A stretch of 64,000 bases of DNA from Macrophomina tecta (lineage: Eukaryota; Ascomycota; Dothideomycetes; Botryosphaeriales; Botryosphaeriaceae): positions 1,617,501 to 1,681,500 of the forward strand of contig JAKSGN010000037.1 of the NCBI GenBank assembly GCA_024180945.1. Direction: 5' to 3'. Each line of letters begins with the position of its first letter. Position 1 is the stretch's first letter. The translations under genes and the position numbers were made by a program. The notes beneath the pieces are model-generated. The model saw only the letters and a program-made list of their open reading frames with translations, was not told the DNA's origin and did no database searches. Positions 32,248 through 42,807 of this stretch are shown piece after piece.

Positions 32248-33769
32248 CGAGCATCGTGATCTCGTTGCTGGGTGGCTGTGTATTTGACTGCTGGGAGTTC
32301 GCGGCTTGCTTGCCTGACATGGCCAGCGCCTCCTCCCGGAGCTGCTGGCTTGCTCTAATTAGGTTATCGATCTCTTCTTGCCGTTCTCCCCTCAGCACGG
32401 CCTCCTCAGGTTCGGCGTGCAGTGACCTCGGTCTTCCGCGCTTCCGGGTCGGGCGTTCTGCCGGGACCGCTGACGTTTGATTTGTCGTCTGTTCAGTGGG
32501 TTGAGTTGTCTGTGTTGGTGCTTGCGTCAGTACTGGTGGTCTCTTGCTGATGTTTTCCGGGTGAAGAAATGGCCTCATGGCCTTAGCTCGTTCAACCCTC
32601 TCCTTCTCTTTCTTTCTCTCTGGACAGGCCACGCTCCACGCCGTGTGAGAGCGCTTGCATGCAGCGCACCTGCGCTCCGCGCTTGGGTCCTCCTTCTGAC
32701 TGCAGTCCTTGGACCTGTGTTGGCCTGCGCAGTAGCCACAGGCTTGCGGTGCTTGACACTGGGTTCCTATGTGACCGTACTTTTGGCAGTTGAAGCACTG
32801 CTTGACTTTGCACGTCCGATCGTAGAGCTCGCACGAGAGCATCTCCGCTTGCCACACCATCCCTCCGGTGATCGCTGCGTTGGCGTCCTCCGCCCTGCTG
32901 AACTCCACAACCAGCGAAGACGCCTTCTTGTTGGTGGAAGCCTTGGTTAGCCAGCCCACGTATTTGATTTCAGCATTGGGGAGTAGTGGCTTGTTCTCCG
33001 CTTGAAGCAGCTTGATGGCATTGTCCATATCTGAGGGGTCTATTGACTTCGTATGTACGCCGTGCATGATGACGCCGTACGTCTGCGTCACGATTCGCGC
33101 TGTGCCTCCAAGGGTCTCCACCCAGCCGGGTGCGCTTTCCTGCAATGTTTTCTTCTCTTGTTGGTTCCTTGTGTATGCCGCAATATCCCCGCTCCGAAGC
33201 TGCTTCGCCGCGACTACCTGGATCTTGTTTACACTGGGGTCCGTCTGCGACTTCAGGGCACGGTTAATGCGTTCTTTCAGGTGTGTCGGGGGCTGCGAGC
33301 GGAGGTGGCTAATCATCTGCGGGTCTGTAAGCTTGATCACCAGTTCGCGACATTTCTCGGTCGGGCTCGGCGTGAGGTTGGACTGCGTTTGCGCTGTCGC
33401 TGTCGTCCGCATCGCCGCTACTCGAGCCCAGGTCATAGGACTCTGCTGCGTGTTCCGCTGGGCCAGAGGGTTTGCCGTATTGATGGTGTCAGTGGTGCGC
33501 TTGATGGCACTTGTGTCCTTCTTGATGTTCGCAGTCTGGAGGACTGAGTGCACGACTGCCTTCAGCTCGGCCGGCGTCGGCTGACTGAGGGCTTTGTCGC
33601 ACAACTCGATGGCGCTTTTGATCAGCGGGGCGATGGTGTGGTAGCGGAAACTACGTCTGTGGTAGCCTGCATCGTCAAGAAGCTGCTTTGCCTGGGTCCT
33701 AAGCTGTGCGGCGTGCTCGTAGAGCGAGAGGGGGTTATCGCCGGGTCGCAAGGCGTCGGCGACCGCCAT
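32240..33769 (-). CDS. LINE2 ORF1, gag-like nucleic-acid-binding protein (intact)
   Basis: I chose ATG 33769 (MAVADALRPGDNPLSLYEHA); the open frame starts three codons earlier only at a TTG. The protein is about 509 aa with no interruption. The N-terminal part is helical, the middle is RRM-like (IKYVGWLTKASTNKKASSLV, EDANAAITGGMVW), and three zinc knuckles follow: CFNCQKYGHIGTQC, CGYCAGQHRSKDC and CAACKRSHTAWSVAC. The Pro/Thr/Gln-rich tail holds an AT-hook-like RKRGRPRS. The stop overlaps the ORF2 start by 8 nt (ATGACTAA). Such proteins bind the element RNA and help target-primed reverse transcription. It is the only intact LINE ORF1 here. Confidence 0.85.
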   Translation of the reverse strand: MAVADALRPGDNPLSLYEHAAQLRTQAKQLLDDAGYHRRSFRYHTIAPLIKSAIELCDKALSQPTPAELKAVVHSVLQTANIKKDTSAIKRTTDTINTANPLAQRNTQQSPMTWARVAAMRTTATAQTQSNLTPSPTEKCRELVIKLTDPQMISHLRSQPPTHLKERINRALKSQTDPSVNKIQVVAAKQLRSGDIAAYTRNQQEKKTLQESAPGWVETLGGTARIVTQTYGVIMHGVHTKSIDPSDMDNAIKLLQAENKPLLPNAEIKYVGWLTKASTNKKASSLVVEFSRAEDANAAITGGMVWQAEMLSCELYDRTCKVKQCFNCQKYGHIGTQCQAPQACGYCAGQHRSKDCSQKEDPSAERRCAACKRSHTAWSVACPERKKEKERVERAKAMRPFLHPENISKRPPVLTQAPTQTTQPTEQTTNQTSAVPAERPTRKRGRPRSLHAEPEEAVLRGERQEEIDNLIRASQQLREEALAMSGKQAANSQQSNTQPPSNEITMLDD

Positions 33770-34167
33770 AGCGGACAATCCGGTATTAGGCGATAGCGGA
33801 TTGCCAGTAGAGCGGCTTAGTACGCGTTGCAGAGCGATTGCGCGTGGTTGTAAGGCGTAATTCTAAAAATTCGTTCTCGCTGCGAGGTGGTTGTTCTCAA
33901 GCTATCTAAGGAGTGTACATATAGGAGAGTGGATAAAATCTAGTGTCGCTCGATGTTGCATGGCTACAGTTAGCGACAGTCCCCTTATGTAGCCCAGGCT
34001 CTTAAGGGCGATATGGGGGTCTCGTTTTGAATATCACGTGTTATTCCTTTGTGAGCCTCGACCCTTGTTTGGGATTCTCGCAACGGGCGTTCCATGCTTT
34101 CCTTTCCACCCTTACTGTGGGAGCTGCGCCGTAATACTAAGGCAACAGCAGGCTGATTGCAATATAA

Positions 34168-34623
34168 TCAGCGCCGCGGAACACCCTCATGTATAACCAT
34201 GAAAACCTTGTGTTCTCCGACTTGCTCCAACCGAACCCCTGCGTCTGTACTACTTTCAGAGTTCCAGACACAGTCATTAACATTTGCATGCATCGAACGG
34301 TCTTGCAGCATTTGGAGGACCTTTCGGCAATGTATAATGTGCTCATCGCGGGAAGCAGAGAACACGAGAACAACGTTGTTGACCAAAAGGCAGAACGTTT
34401 GATTGACCTCTGGGGTGGACTCGAACGCAGATATAAGCTCATTGAATGAGTGCGGGGTTCCTATTCGAGTGAATATAGAAGCATCGCGCGCTTTCTCGAA
34501 AGCTGTTGGAAGGACTGGTGACCAGACGACGACATTCGTCTCGGTAGCACCGGAAAGAGTGTTTTCCGAGCGATTGACAGCTCCGTCATCATCGAGTGAG
34601 AATTTCTCTGATCTCGCAGCCAT
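34168..34623 (-). CDS. Short ORF derived from a Gypsy-type reverse transcriptase
   Basis: The 151-codon frame from ATG 34623 (MAARSEKFSLDDDGAVNRSE) is uninterrupted. Its middle resembles the Gypsy RT palm: TPHSFNELISAFES, then CLLVNNVVLVFSASRDEHI and HCRKVLQMLQDRSMHANVN. In active RTs the LLVNNVV position is Y-x-DD; both Asp are Asn here. The first 50 and last 30 residues match nothing I know. Either it is a decayed fragment whose frame happens to be open, or a captured RT piece kept as a small protein. No flanking LTR was seen. Confidence 0.4.
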   Translation of the reverse strand: MAARSEKFSLDDDGAVNRSENTLSGATETNVVVWSPVLPTAFEKARDASIFTRIGTPHSFNELISAFESTPEVNQTFCLLVNNVVLVFSASRDEHIIHCRKVLQMLQDRSMHANVNDCVWNSESSTDAGVRLEQVGEHKVFMVIHEGVPRR

Positions 34624-34639
34624 ACTGGGCTAACAGCTG

Positions 34640-35637
34640 CTTCGGGTTAGCAAGAGCATGAGAGTATGATTGAGGGATATCAGCACTTACTGTGCCACTA
34701 AAGCTCCGGACACAGGTGTGGCAAGGGAGTGGTCTAGACTCAGTGCGAATACAGTGTTCGCAAATGGAGAACTAATCATGTACCTAATGGGCTGGTAGAT
34801 ATTGGCGTTGTAGAACGAAGGGGCGAAGGATTAGGTTTCTTATTCAAGCTCTTGGAAAAGGCATTGTTGAGTCATATTCTCATCACGTGCGTGCAAAGGC
34901 TTTCCATTCGTTGACGCTTAGACCATCGTATTATGTCATTAGTCGGACAGCCACACGTCCCTACGTCCCAGTTTCCCTTGATGGACTTCCGTGTGTTGCG
35001 GGCAGGCCTAGAAACGGCGAAGTTGATTCGTGGCAAAAGTGGGGTGAATTCTCTAGTAAACTGTCTTAGTAATCCGCTGAGCTGGAAGAGGAATGGCTAA
35101 AATGACTCAGCAATGCACCCAACGTTCACAATCCAACGTGACGCGTTTCTCCCTTCCTTGCCGTTGCTCACCACCCGACACCACCGCGATATCCATCACC
35201 ATTTCCCATTCGATCCTGCCTCGTCTCTTATCTTGCCTACGACAGCTGCATCTACAGTGGCCCGGTCCCGATCGTCGTGACCGTCGTTGCATCTGGTGTC
35301 TACGGAACCTGCCATCCCTCGTTGGCATCTCAACAGTCGTGGCGGAGCTTTCGTAGGAGTGTTTGACCCCGGCTATTCTAGTCGCTGTGTCACGCCTACG
35401 CAACTTCTGTCCCCTGTTGGTGTCGATGATCGACTGCTTCTCGTGGACACCTAAGCATCGTTGATTAAGATCGCTGTGTCGGGTTCTCCGTACTTTGTCG
35501 CATAAGTCCACTCTTACTAGGGTCAAGGCTGCTCTTAAAAGCCTGGGTGGGTGGGCAGATCCAGCCGTGACATGCTGGGGGCATAAATTTTTTGTGGTAA
35601 AACGCTGATTCTACATTCAGAGACTTGCCCCGACTCC
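34640..35637. other. Intergenic region, no gene seen
   Basis: Frames at 34887-35069 and 35093-35356 have no domain or context. The region presumably carries the promoter of the 522-aa gene. No TE ends were recognised. Confidence 0.5.
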
Positions 35638-37206
35638 ATGGCCGTTTCACGCACGGAATTCGATCTTCTTGCTCTCGATTCACCCCTAGAATGGATCGTT
35701 ATCGAACAAACCCTGGCGGATTGGCGCTCCGGTGATGCGCGCCCTCACCGCAAGTACCTGGGCACGCTGTCCAACCGAAATCGCACGTCCCACTTCCGCA
35801 TCGCTATTGGCCATGATCTTGCCTCCAATAAGCTGTTGATCGCTTTTCACCTTTCCTTTAAGTTTCGGTCCTCGACCTCTGCAAAACCTAAACACATGTT
35901 CTTCATTATACCTACAGACCAGTTGGATGTGGACCGCACTAGAGGCACCTGGAATTCTACCGTTGTTGACGCTAATGACGTCACCGAGGCCACGCTCGAG
36001 CAGCTAAGACGAGCAGGTATGGTTGAGTCTATGTCTGGAGGCCCGCCAAAGATATTGAGAATTCAATTCCGTCTGAAATTCCCCGGGTACGCAATCATGC
36101 CACAAGCAACGGTCGGGAAAGCTATTGAAGGCACACCGTTGGAGTTGCTGCAAAATCTGCAGTCGCTGTGCAAGGCGAATTGCATTGATGCTTACATGAG
36201 ATTTAATGCGCAGGCTCAAATTGGGCTAGAACGAGTGCAACATATTCTAAAGCAAGATGTGCCTTCCATGCCCACCATCAACGTCGAGTCCATGTACAAT
36301 GGGCTTGGTGCAATCAATGTGTGGCACCAGTATGGAATCAGCGACAACAACGAGACGCGAACCCACCAGCCGCCAGCCATGAAAGATGAACACACATCTT
36401 TGGCCCCACCTCCGCCCCCGTATCCGGGTGCGCCTCTGGACGCAGGTCTCCCAACTACCTCGCCACAACCCCCAACTCCGGTGCCAACCTCCCAAGCCAC
36501 AGAAGTCATGTCTACGCCCGAGCTGGGCCCATTGGATCCCGTGGTGCTTGTTCCGTGCAGTGAAGCCGATTTGTCCGGGCCCAGACCGTCCTCAGGCGGG
36601 ACTCCAGGCCCGCGACATACTTCCGTCGCTTCGGACACGCCGATGCCGGAGTCGCTCTCGAGGAAGCGCAGAGCGAGCAGCGTCCCATCTCTTGACGAGC
36701 GCCTATCGGAGCGAACGTACTCACCCTGTCCTGTCGGCGCCGAGACTCCCAGACTCATATGCGACATGGCCCACTGGCTGGACTGGGCGTGGTCGTGGCT
36801 ACCTCGAGCGCACGAGCATTTGCGGGATCAGCTACTCGCGTTAGGCAGAGCCGCGCGAGCGGGCAACGCCTCGGCGTTCGAGGACGTCCGCGCAGATTGT
36901 TCTTCGCGTTTGATGTTCTTGGTTGCTGACGGCAAGGATGCTGAAGACCGCGCACTCATGCGTGAATGTGCCAACGCAACCCAAGGCCGTGATTTCCAGG
37001 CTGAGGTCAGAATGGTGGTTCGGTACGTCAATGGTATCCATCGTGAGGCCGACAGGTTATTAGAGACGCCCTTGTTCCGCTTGGCAATGACGGCAAGGCA
37101 TCGTGGCCAGGATCGCGCCTTTGAACTGCGCAAAGCAATGTTTGTTGCGAAAGCTTGCGTCATGTTGCAGGACATGACGGAACAGGACGAGTTACTGGAA
37201 ATTTAG
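35638..37206 (+). CDS. Unrecognised 522-aa fungal protein
   Basis: A single uninterrupted exon starts at ATG 35638 (MAVSRTEFDLLALDSPLEWI). Residues 1-200 look globular, alternating beta-type segments (FRIAIGHDLASNKLLIAFHL, KHMFFIIPTDQLDVD) and helices. Residues about 240-330 are Pro/Ser/Thr-rich (PPPPPYPGAPLDAG) and probably disordered. A basic patch SRKRRAS near 345 could act as a nuclear signal. Residues about 375-522 are predicted all-helical, with MAHWLDWAWSWLPRAHEHL and YVNGIHREADRLL. No signal peptide, membrane segment or catalytic motif was seen. Even codon use over 1.5 kb without stops supports a real gene. It stands alone between a LINE and a decayed RT fragment. I do not recognise the family. 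Confidence 0.7.
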   Translation: MAVSRTEFDLLALDSPLEWIVIEQTLADWRSGDARPHRKYLGTLSNRNRTSHFRIAIGHDLASNKLLIAFHLSFKFRSSTSAKPKHMFFIIPTDQLDVDRTRGTWNSTVVDANDVTEATLEQLRRAGMVESMSGGPPKILRIQFRLKFPGYAIMPQATVGKAIEGTPLELLQNLQSLCKANCIDAYMRFNAQAQIGLERVQHILKQDVPSMPTINVESMYNGLGAINVWHQYGISDNNETRTHQPPAMKDEHTSLAPPPPPYPGAPLDAGLPTTSPQPPTPVPTSQATEVMSTPELGPLDPVVLVPCSEADLSGPRPSSGGTPGPRHTSVASDTPMPESLSRKRRASSVPSLDERLSERTYSPCPVGAETPRLICDMAHWLDWAWSWLPRAHEHLRDQLLALGRAARAGNASAFEDVRADCSSRLMFLVADGKDAEDRALMRECANATQGRDFQAEVRMVVRYVNGIHREADRLLETPLFRLAMTARHRGQDRAFELRKAMFVAKACVMLQDMTEQDELLEI

Positions 37207-37654
37207 TTCCGATGGGCTATGGCTGTGAACATGTACACGAAGAGTCGAGCACATGGCCGTGCGCAAATAACCCTTAGAATGGTTGCTATGTATGTGTATG
37301 TTGTACAAGTGAATAAGATGCCCGTTCGCCTACTGAACTCTTGCCATGGATATAATCACCGGCTAGGTTAGTCTAATTTGACAGTAAACACGATCACGTA
37401 TGTGCTCGTTGGCCAGGTATGTACTCGTTCTATGGAGGGCTCAGTTGGGTTTAGCTCCCGCGTGCCAAGGTCGGTGGTTGATAACCACCGAGCCAATTAG
37501 ATAGCTAGAATCACGAGACGTTAGGAGTCATGTTCCCGAGTATATTACAGCAACATATCTGTGTTTAGTGACCCACCGTCATCTTTCAAGGACATCCAGA
37601 AGTGCCTACTGAAACCCCTACGAACAACTTTTAGCGCGAATTCGAATTTCTCGG
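37207..37654. other. Intergenic region or divergent 5' leader of LINE1-B
   Basis: No coding potential was seen. The sequence before the LINE1-B ORF1 does not match the sequence before the LINE1-A ORF1, so it is either host DNA or an unrelated leader. Confidence 0.5.
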
Positions 37655-37661
37655 CCCTACA

Positions 37662-38948
37662 ATGTCTGCCGACGAAGATGGTGGGGGCGGATACGCGACC
37701 GTTGGCGCGTCGCGACGCGCTGCGCGCCTTCAGGAACGCCCCGACTATCGTGCCCTCCACACCGGCAAACCAACAGGGCACCGAAGGGCTCGCCCGACTA
37801 CCGCACCCGAACTACCTACCGATTCGACCTTAGACGACGTTCTTGGCCTGCTCAATGTCATTATTACGCAGAACGACCGGCTTACCGAGCGGAACGAAGA
37901 GCTCGCGGAGCAGGTGGCTAGGAACGAGGACGAGATTAAGCGCTTACGCAGCGTGCTCGAGATGTCCGAGGAAACGCAGGCTAAGATGGAGGAGCGCATT
38001 GGGAAGATGGAGAAGCAAATGGCGGCGCTGGTCGAGTCGACGCGCAGGAATCTAAGCTCACAGTCCCAGATCAATGCCACGTACGCAAATGTGCTCCGAG
38101 GAGCTCCGCCGACACCAGCGAACAGCAGTCCGTCGTCCGCCGCCGCCGTTCCAGTGCGCACAAACCAAGCGACCGTGCCTAATGCTCATATGATGCCGCC
38201 CGCGATCGAGCTCGATCTCACCAACACCAGCGTCGGTAACGCGGGTCCTGGGGATATCCGCGCGCGGCTGCAGACGGCGCTGCAGAGTCAGGAAGCTACA
38301 AAGGAGGTCAAGTGCTGCGGAATCACAAGGAACCCGAACGACGCGGCCAAGGTGCGCGTTTTCTTTAGGACGGAAGAGGACGAAGAGCTCGTCAGGTCGA
38401 ACCTCGGATGGCTGGAGACGGCCTTCCGTGGGGCGAGGATCCGGGGTCGCCAGTGGCACCCAGTCAAGGTAGACAATGTCAACAAGCTAGCCATTCTGAA
38501 CGATAACCGCACTACGGTGCGCGCCGATGCATGCGAGAAGATTGGCACCGAGAACGACGTCGAAGTAACGCAGGTCCGTTGGCTAAGTAAGCCGAGCAGC
38601 CGTCTCTACGGGTCGGCGGTGATTTACCTCGCCAAGAAGAGCGAGGCGGACGCACTTCTCGCTAGGAGAGTAATCGATGTAGGCGGAGAGGCGGCGTATA
38701 CTAACGTGTTTGAGCACCGCCCGCGGCCAAGGCGCTGCTTCAAGTGCTAGAGCTACGACCACCTGCAGTTCCGCTGCCGAGGAGAAGAACGATGCGCGAA
38801 GTGCGCGGGCATCGGCCACAGGGAAGACGGCTGCTCGTCGACGATGGTAAAGTGCGCCGCTTGCGGCGGGCCACACAGAGCAGACGATAGAGGCTGCCCG
38901 GAGTACGACAAGCTCTTGCGCGAAATGCTCCACCATCGGAATGAGTAG
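37662..38948 (+). pseudogene. LINE1-B ORF1 with the same TAG
   Basis: The layout is as in LINE1-A: coiled coil, RRM-like middle and CCHC knuckles. Codon 363 (38748-38750) is TAG inside the first knuckle, CFKC-stop-SYDH. The N-terminus reads MSADEDGGGGY against MSGDEDDGGGY in LINE1-A. The stop at 38946-38948 overlaps the ORF2 ATG at 38941. Confidence 0.85.
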
Positions 38949-41900
38949 ACCGCTAAAAGTGATTCACGCGAACTTAGGAAAGAGCGGAACAGCGCAGTAT
39001 AGCCTACTAAACGACGAAGACCTCAGCGATTTCAGCGTTATTTTCATCTCGGAGCCAAGCTGCTTTCGCGGGCCTGGCGGCGAGACCATGGCAGTACCAG
39101 TCACTCATTCATACTGGAAGCAACTACTGCCGACGACGTCGCGACATAGTCGCTACCCCGTTCGCTCAATGTTGTAGATCCGCAAAGACACGCAAGCCAG
39201 GCAGATAGCAGTACCCTCTGGCGACATTACAGCCGCAGTTGTTACGCTACGGGACCGGATCGTGTTCGTGGCAGCCGTGTACGTCGCCAAGAAGGAGAAC
39301 GTGGACGACCCGGAACTCACCAGCGCGCTTGAGCACCTGCGAACGGCAATCACACAGGTAGGAAGCCAAACCAACGGGGTACTAGAGCTCCTCATCTGCG
39401 GTGATTTTAATAGACACGACCAGTTGTGGGGAGGTGATCTTGTGTACGGCTCACCACGCAGCGGAGAAGGCGCGCCGATAATCGACTTTATGGAGGACTT
39501 TCACCTGCAGAACCTGCTGCCTAGAGGCACGGTCACGTACGAGTCGGCCGGACACAGCTCTACGATCGATCTTATCCTAGCGTCGCCCCAACTAACGGAA
39601 GAGATGAGCAACTGTAGCCCTACTAGCACGGCATACGGACGTGATCATCTGGCTATCGAGACATATTTTGAGACTGACGTGCCTTACCAGGAACTGGAAG
39701 CGCAATACACGTTCCGCAGTGCCAACTGGGAGGCCGTTAGAAGCGAGATGAGAAAGACACTTGTTAAGGAGCCTCCTCCAGATGCCCAGGACATGGAAAG
39801 CTTCACCAACTATCTATTAGAAACGGTCTCGGCAGCACTGCGGCGCTGCATCCCTAAAGCGAGACCGTCACCATACGTGAAGAAGTGGTGGACGGCGGAC
39901 CTCAGTCAACTGCGAAGGTCATACACCTACTTCAGGAACCAGGCGAGAGGGCGCCGAAGGTGGGGACAGCCAGATATCTGGTTAGAGGCACAGGCAAGGG
40001 AAGCGGCCAAAAGATTCCATGACACGATGAGGCGCCAGAAGCGAAGGTGCTGGAAGGACTTTCTTGTGGAGCCGACCAACATCTGGAAAGCGGCCAAGTA
40101 TCTTACCGATTCAGGAAGCAGCGGACTCGCTCGAATTACACGCCTCAAATACCAGAACGGCTACGCGGAGTCCTGCGAGGAGATCTCGGAGACACTGATC
40201 AGGAACTTCTTCCCGGAGCTCCCTGAAGTACGGGGGGGCGCACAGGCCGTGGCGGCTCAGGACTGTAGTGAGCAGCTCGGATACGCACCACTGACAATGG
40301 AAGAAGTAAAGGAGGCCGTCTCCCGGGCCAGTCCATTCAAAGCACCGGGAGCAGACGGAATTCCCGCGGTTGTGTGGCGCGAGCTTTGGCCAGTGATTGG
40401 CAAGCATATCTTTCAGCTTTTCAACGAATCGTTACTACATGGCCGCTTACCTAGCCGCTGGAGCATCGCGAGAATTATTCCGCTGCGCAAGACAGGAAAG
40501 TCAGCGGAGGTGGCGCAAGGATACAGGCCAATCTCGCTGTTGTCGACGCTGGGAAAAGCGCTAGAGTCAGTGGTGGCAGAGAGGATCTCTGCATTGGCGG
40601 AGGAGCACTCTCTACTACCTAAGAACCACTTTGGCGGTAGGAAGCAACGATCCACAGTGCAGGCACTAACCGTCCTCCAGCAACGCATCTATGACGCGTG
40701 GCGCGAAGGCAAGGTTCTCTCGCTTCTATCGTTCGACGTCAAAGGGGCTTACAACGGCGTTGCCCGAGACGTGCTCCTCCAGCGGCTCCGACAAAGAAGG
40801 ATCCCGGAAGTGCTGGTCAAATGGGTGAAAGCGTTCTGCTCCAATAGGAGCGCCTCTGTGGTGGTGAATGGCGAGACGTCTAGGGTCATGGACCTGCCGC
40901 AGGCAGGACTTCCGCAGGGATCGCCTCTCTCGCCGATACTATTTCTATTCTTCAACGCCGACTTAGTCCAGTCCGTAACCAACAAGAACAAAGGAGCCAT
41001 CGCCTTTATCGACGACTATAGCGCCTGGGTGACGGGATTGTCCGCAAGCGAGAACGTGGCAAAGCTTCAAAGAACGGTGGTGGCTCGAGCCGAAGAGTGG
41101 GAAGCGACGAGCGGCGCGACGTTTGAAGCAGAGAAGACGACACTTATCCACTTTACGCGGAATGAGCAGAGGCGATCTGGCCAGCCGATAATAGTTAAGG
41201 GAAGAGAGGTGCACCCAAAGGCAGAAGCGAAGATTCTCGGCGTCATCTTCGACCAGGAACTCCGGTTCAAGGCTCATGCGGGGAGGATCGCAAAAAGGGG
41301 CGTCCAGGCAGCCCTGGCGCTAAAGCGACTACAGGGCCTTCGACCTAGCAGCGTGCGCCAGCTCTTCTCAGCCACCGTAGCCCCGGCGGTCGACTATGCG
41401 GCTCCAATATGGGCGCCAGCCATAACGGCACCACTGATGAAATCACTCGAGGCAGTGCAGAGAATCGCGGGCAGAGCAATCACCGGGGCGTTCCGGACGG
41501 TAGCGCTGCCCATCCTCGAAGCCGAAGCAGCGATTCTACCTGTCGAGATCCGCCTCTCCCAGCAACTGCTTCGATTTTGGGTCAGCTGCCACACTCTGCC
41601 GCAGAAACACCCGTTCTGGAAGCTGAAGCGTGCGATCGACCCGGCCAACAAGAGGTTCGTGTCCCCGCTGCAACGAATAATGCTGACGGCTAGAGAAATC
41701 GACGCTGAACGCCTCGAAACGATCCGCCCATTTGTAAGAATGCCGTGGGCCGACAGACCAGCCGTTCAGATTGACTCCCTAGAGCCGGCGAAGCTCCGAG
41801 CCAGCTCTCCGCCAAGGTCAGAGGTAGCCATCTTCACGGGTGGCGCGCAAAGAAGCGGCAAGCTCGGAACCGGCGTCTTTTGCGTGGATAGTAGGGGCAC

Positions 41901-42807
41901 GACCATCGTCGCTCACTCATGTCCGGTCGGCAAATCTGAGTCAGCAGACAGATTATTCGCAGAGCTCCACGCAATCCACCAAGCAGTAGAGCTGATACAT
42001 GGCACGTGGTCGACCGCGATGGTGGCTGAAAATCCCGAAGCAGCCAAGGTAAAACACGCCATCTATAGTAACAGCAAGACAGCCCTCCGTCTCCTCCGCA
42101 GGTCGCAACAAGTGCCGCGTCAGGAAACTGTTCGAAACATCCTCCGCTTATTAGACCAGATCAGATGCAACAAGGGACCGCCCGTCGAGTTCAGGTGGGT
42201 GCCAGCGCGCGAAGGGATTGTAGGGAGCGACAAGGCGCATAGCTTGGCACTACAAGCTACAGAGAACAACCAAGAGCCTCTTTTAGGCAATCTACTACGG
42301 CCGTTAGCACTGGCTCGGTGAAGGGAAATCGCTTTGAGACTATGGAGGAGAACATTCGAAGCTTCCAAGGTCGGCGAGTCGACCCGCAAGCTTGACCGAG
42401 CGTTGGCACATTTCCACACCAAGAAGCTCTATGACCAACTGAACTACAAGGAAGCCGCAGCGATTGCGCAACTAAGAACGTCGAAAGCGAGCCTAAACGA
42501 ACCGCTATATAAGATCAAGCGAGCAGAGGCGCCCTCGTGTAACTGCGGAGCGGAGAGGGAAACAGTCAAGCACTTCCTTTTGGAGAGTCCGCGTTGAATG
42601 GATCTGCGCGCTAGATTACAGATTGACCTGGGAAGTAGATTCGGTGATCTCGCGTTCATGCTAGGCGGATGGTCGGGCACGAGAAAGCCCGACGGTAGGT
42701 ATGCAGATGGGCCGCCGGAGAAGTGGCGGGCGGACATGCGCGCAGTTAAAGCAACAGCAGTATTTGCTCTGGCCACGGGAAGACTGATCAGAACCAAAGA
42801 CTGGTAG
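38941..42807 (+). pseudogene. LINE1-B ORF2 with three stops
   Basis: The 1289-codon frame has the endonuclease, RT and RNase H-like domains described for LINE1-A, with the RT box FIDDYSAWV intact. Stops: TAG at codon 79 (39175-39177, shared with LINE1-A); TGA at 42319-42321 where LINE1-A has TGC (Cys); and TGA near 42595 where LINE1-A has TGG (Trp). RNase H residues again read FTGGA, YSNS and KAHSLA. LINE1-B is therefore more decayed than LINE1-A and is unlikely to be its source. Confidence 0.9.

Larger units (their letters stand above)
29417..34060 (-). mobile_element. LINE2, second Tad-like LINE family, internally deleted
   Basis: Reading on the minus strand: probable 5'UTR (34060-33770, edge uncertain), intact ORF1, the start of ORF2, a 129-bp palindromic element in place of most of the endonuclease and N-terminal RT, then the rest of ORF2, a 3'UTR and an (ATC)n tail at 29447-29417. 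The tail directly adjoins the TA of pogo-D. LINE2 shares its layout but little sequence with LINE1. Confidence 0.8.

Noticed and set aside
36216..36767. 183-codon Gly-rich minus-strand frame
   Set aside because: It is antisense to the Pro-rich linker of the 522-aa gene (CCN codons read as GGN).
38748..39177. The TAG codons in LINE1 as sequencing errors
   Set aside because: The same two stops appear in two copies at distant loci with different flanks.
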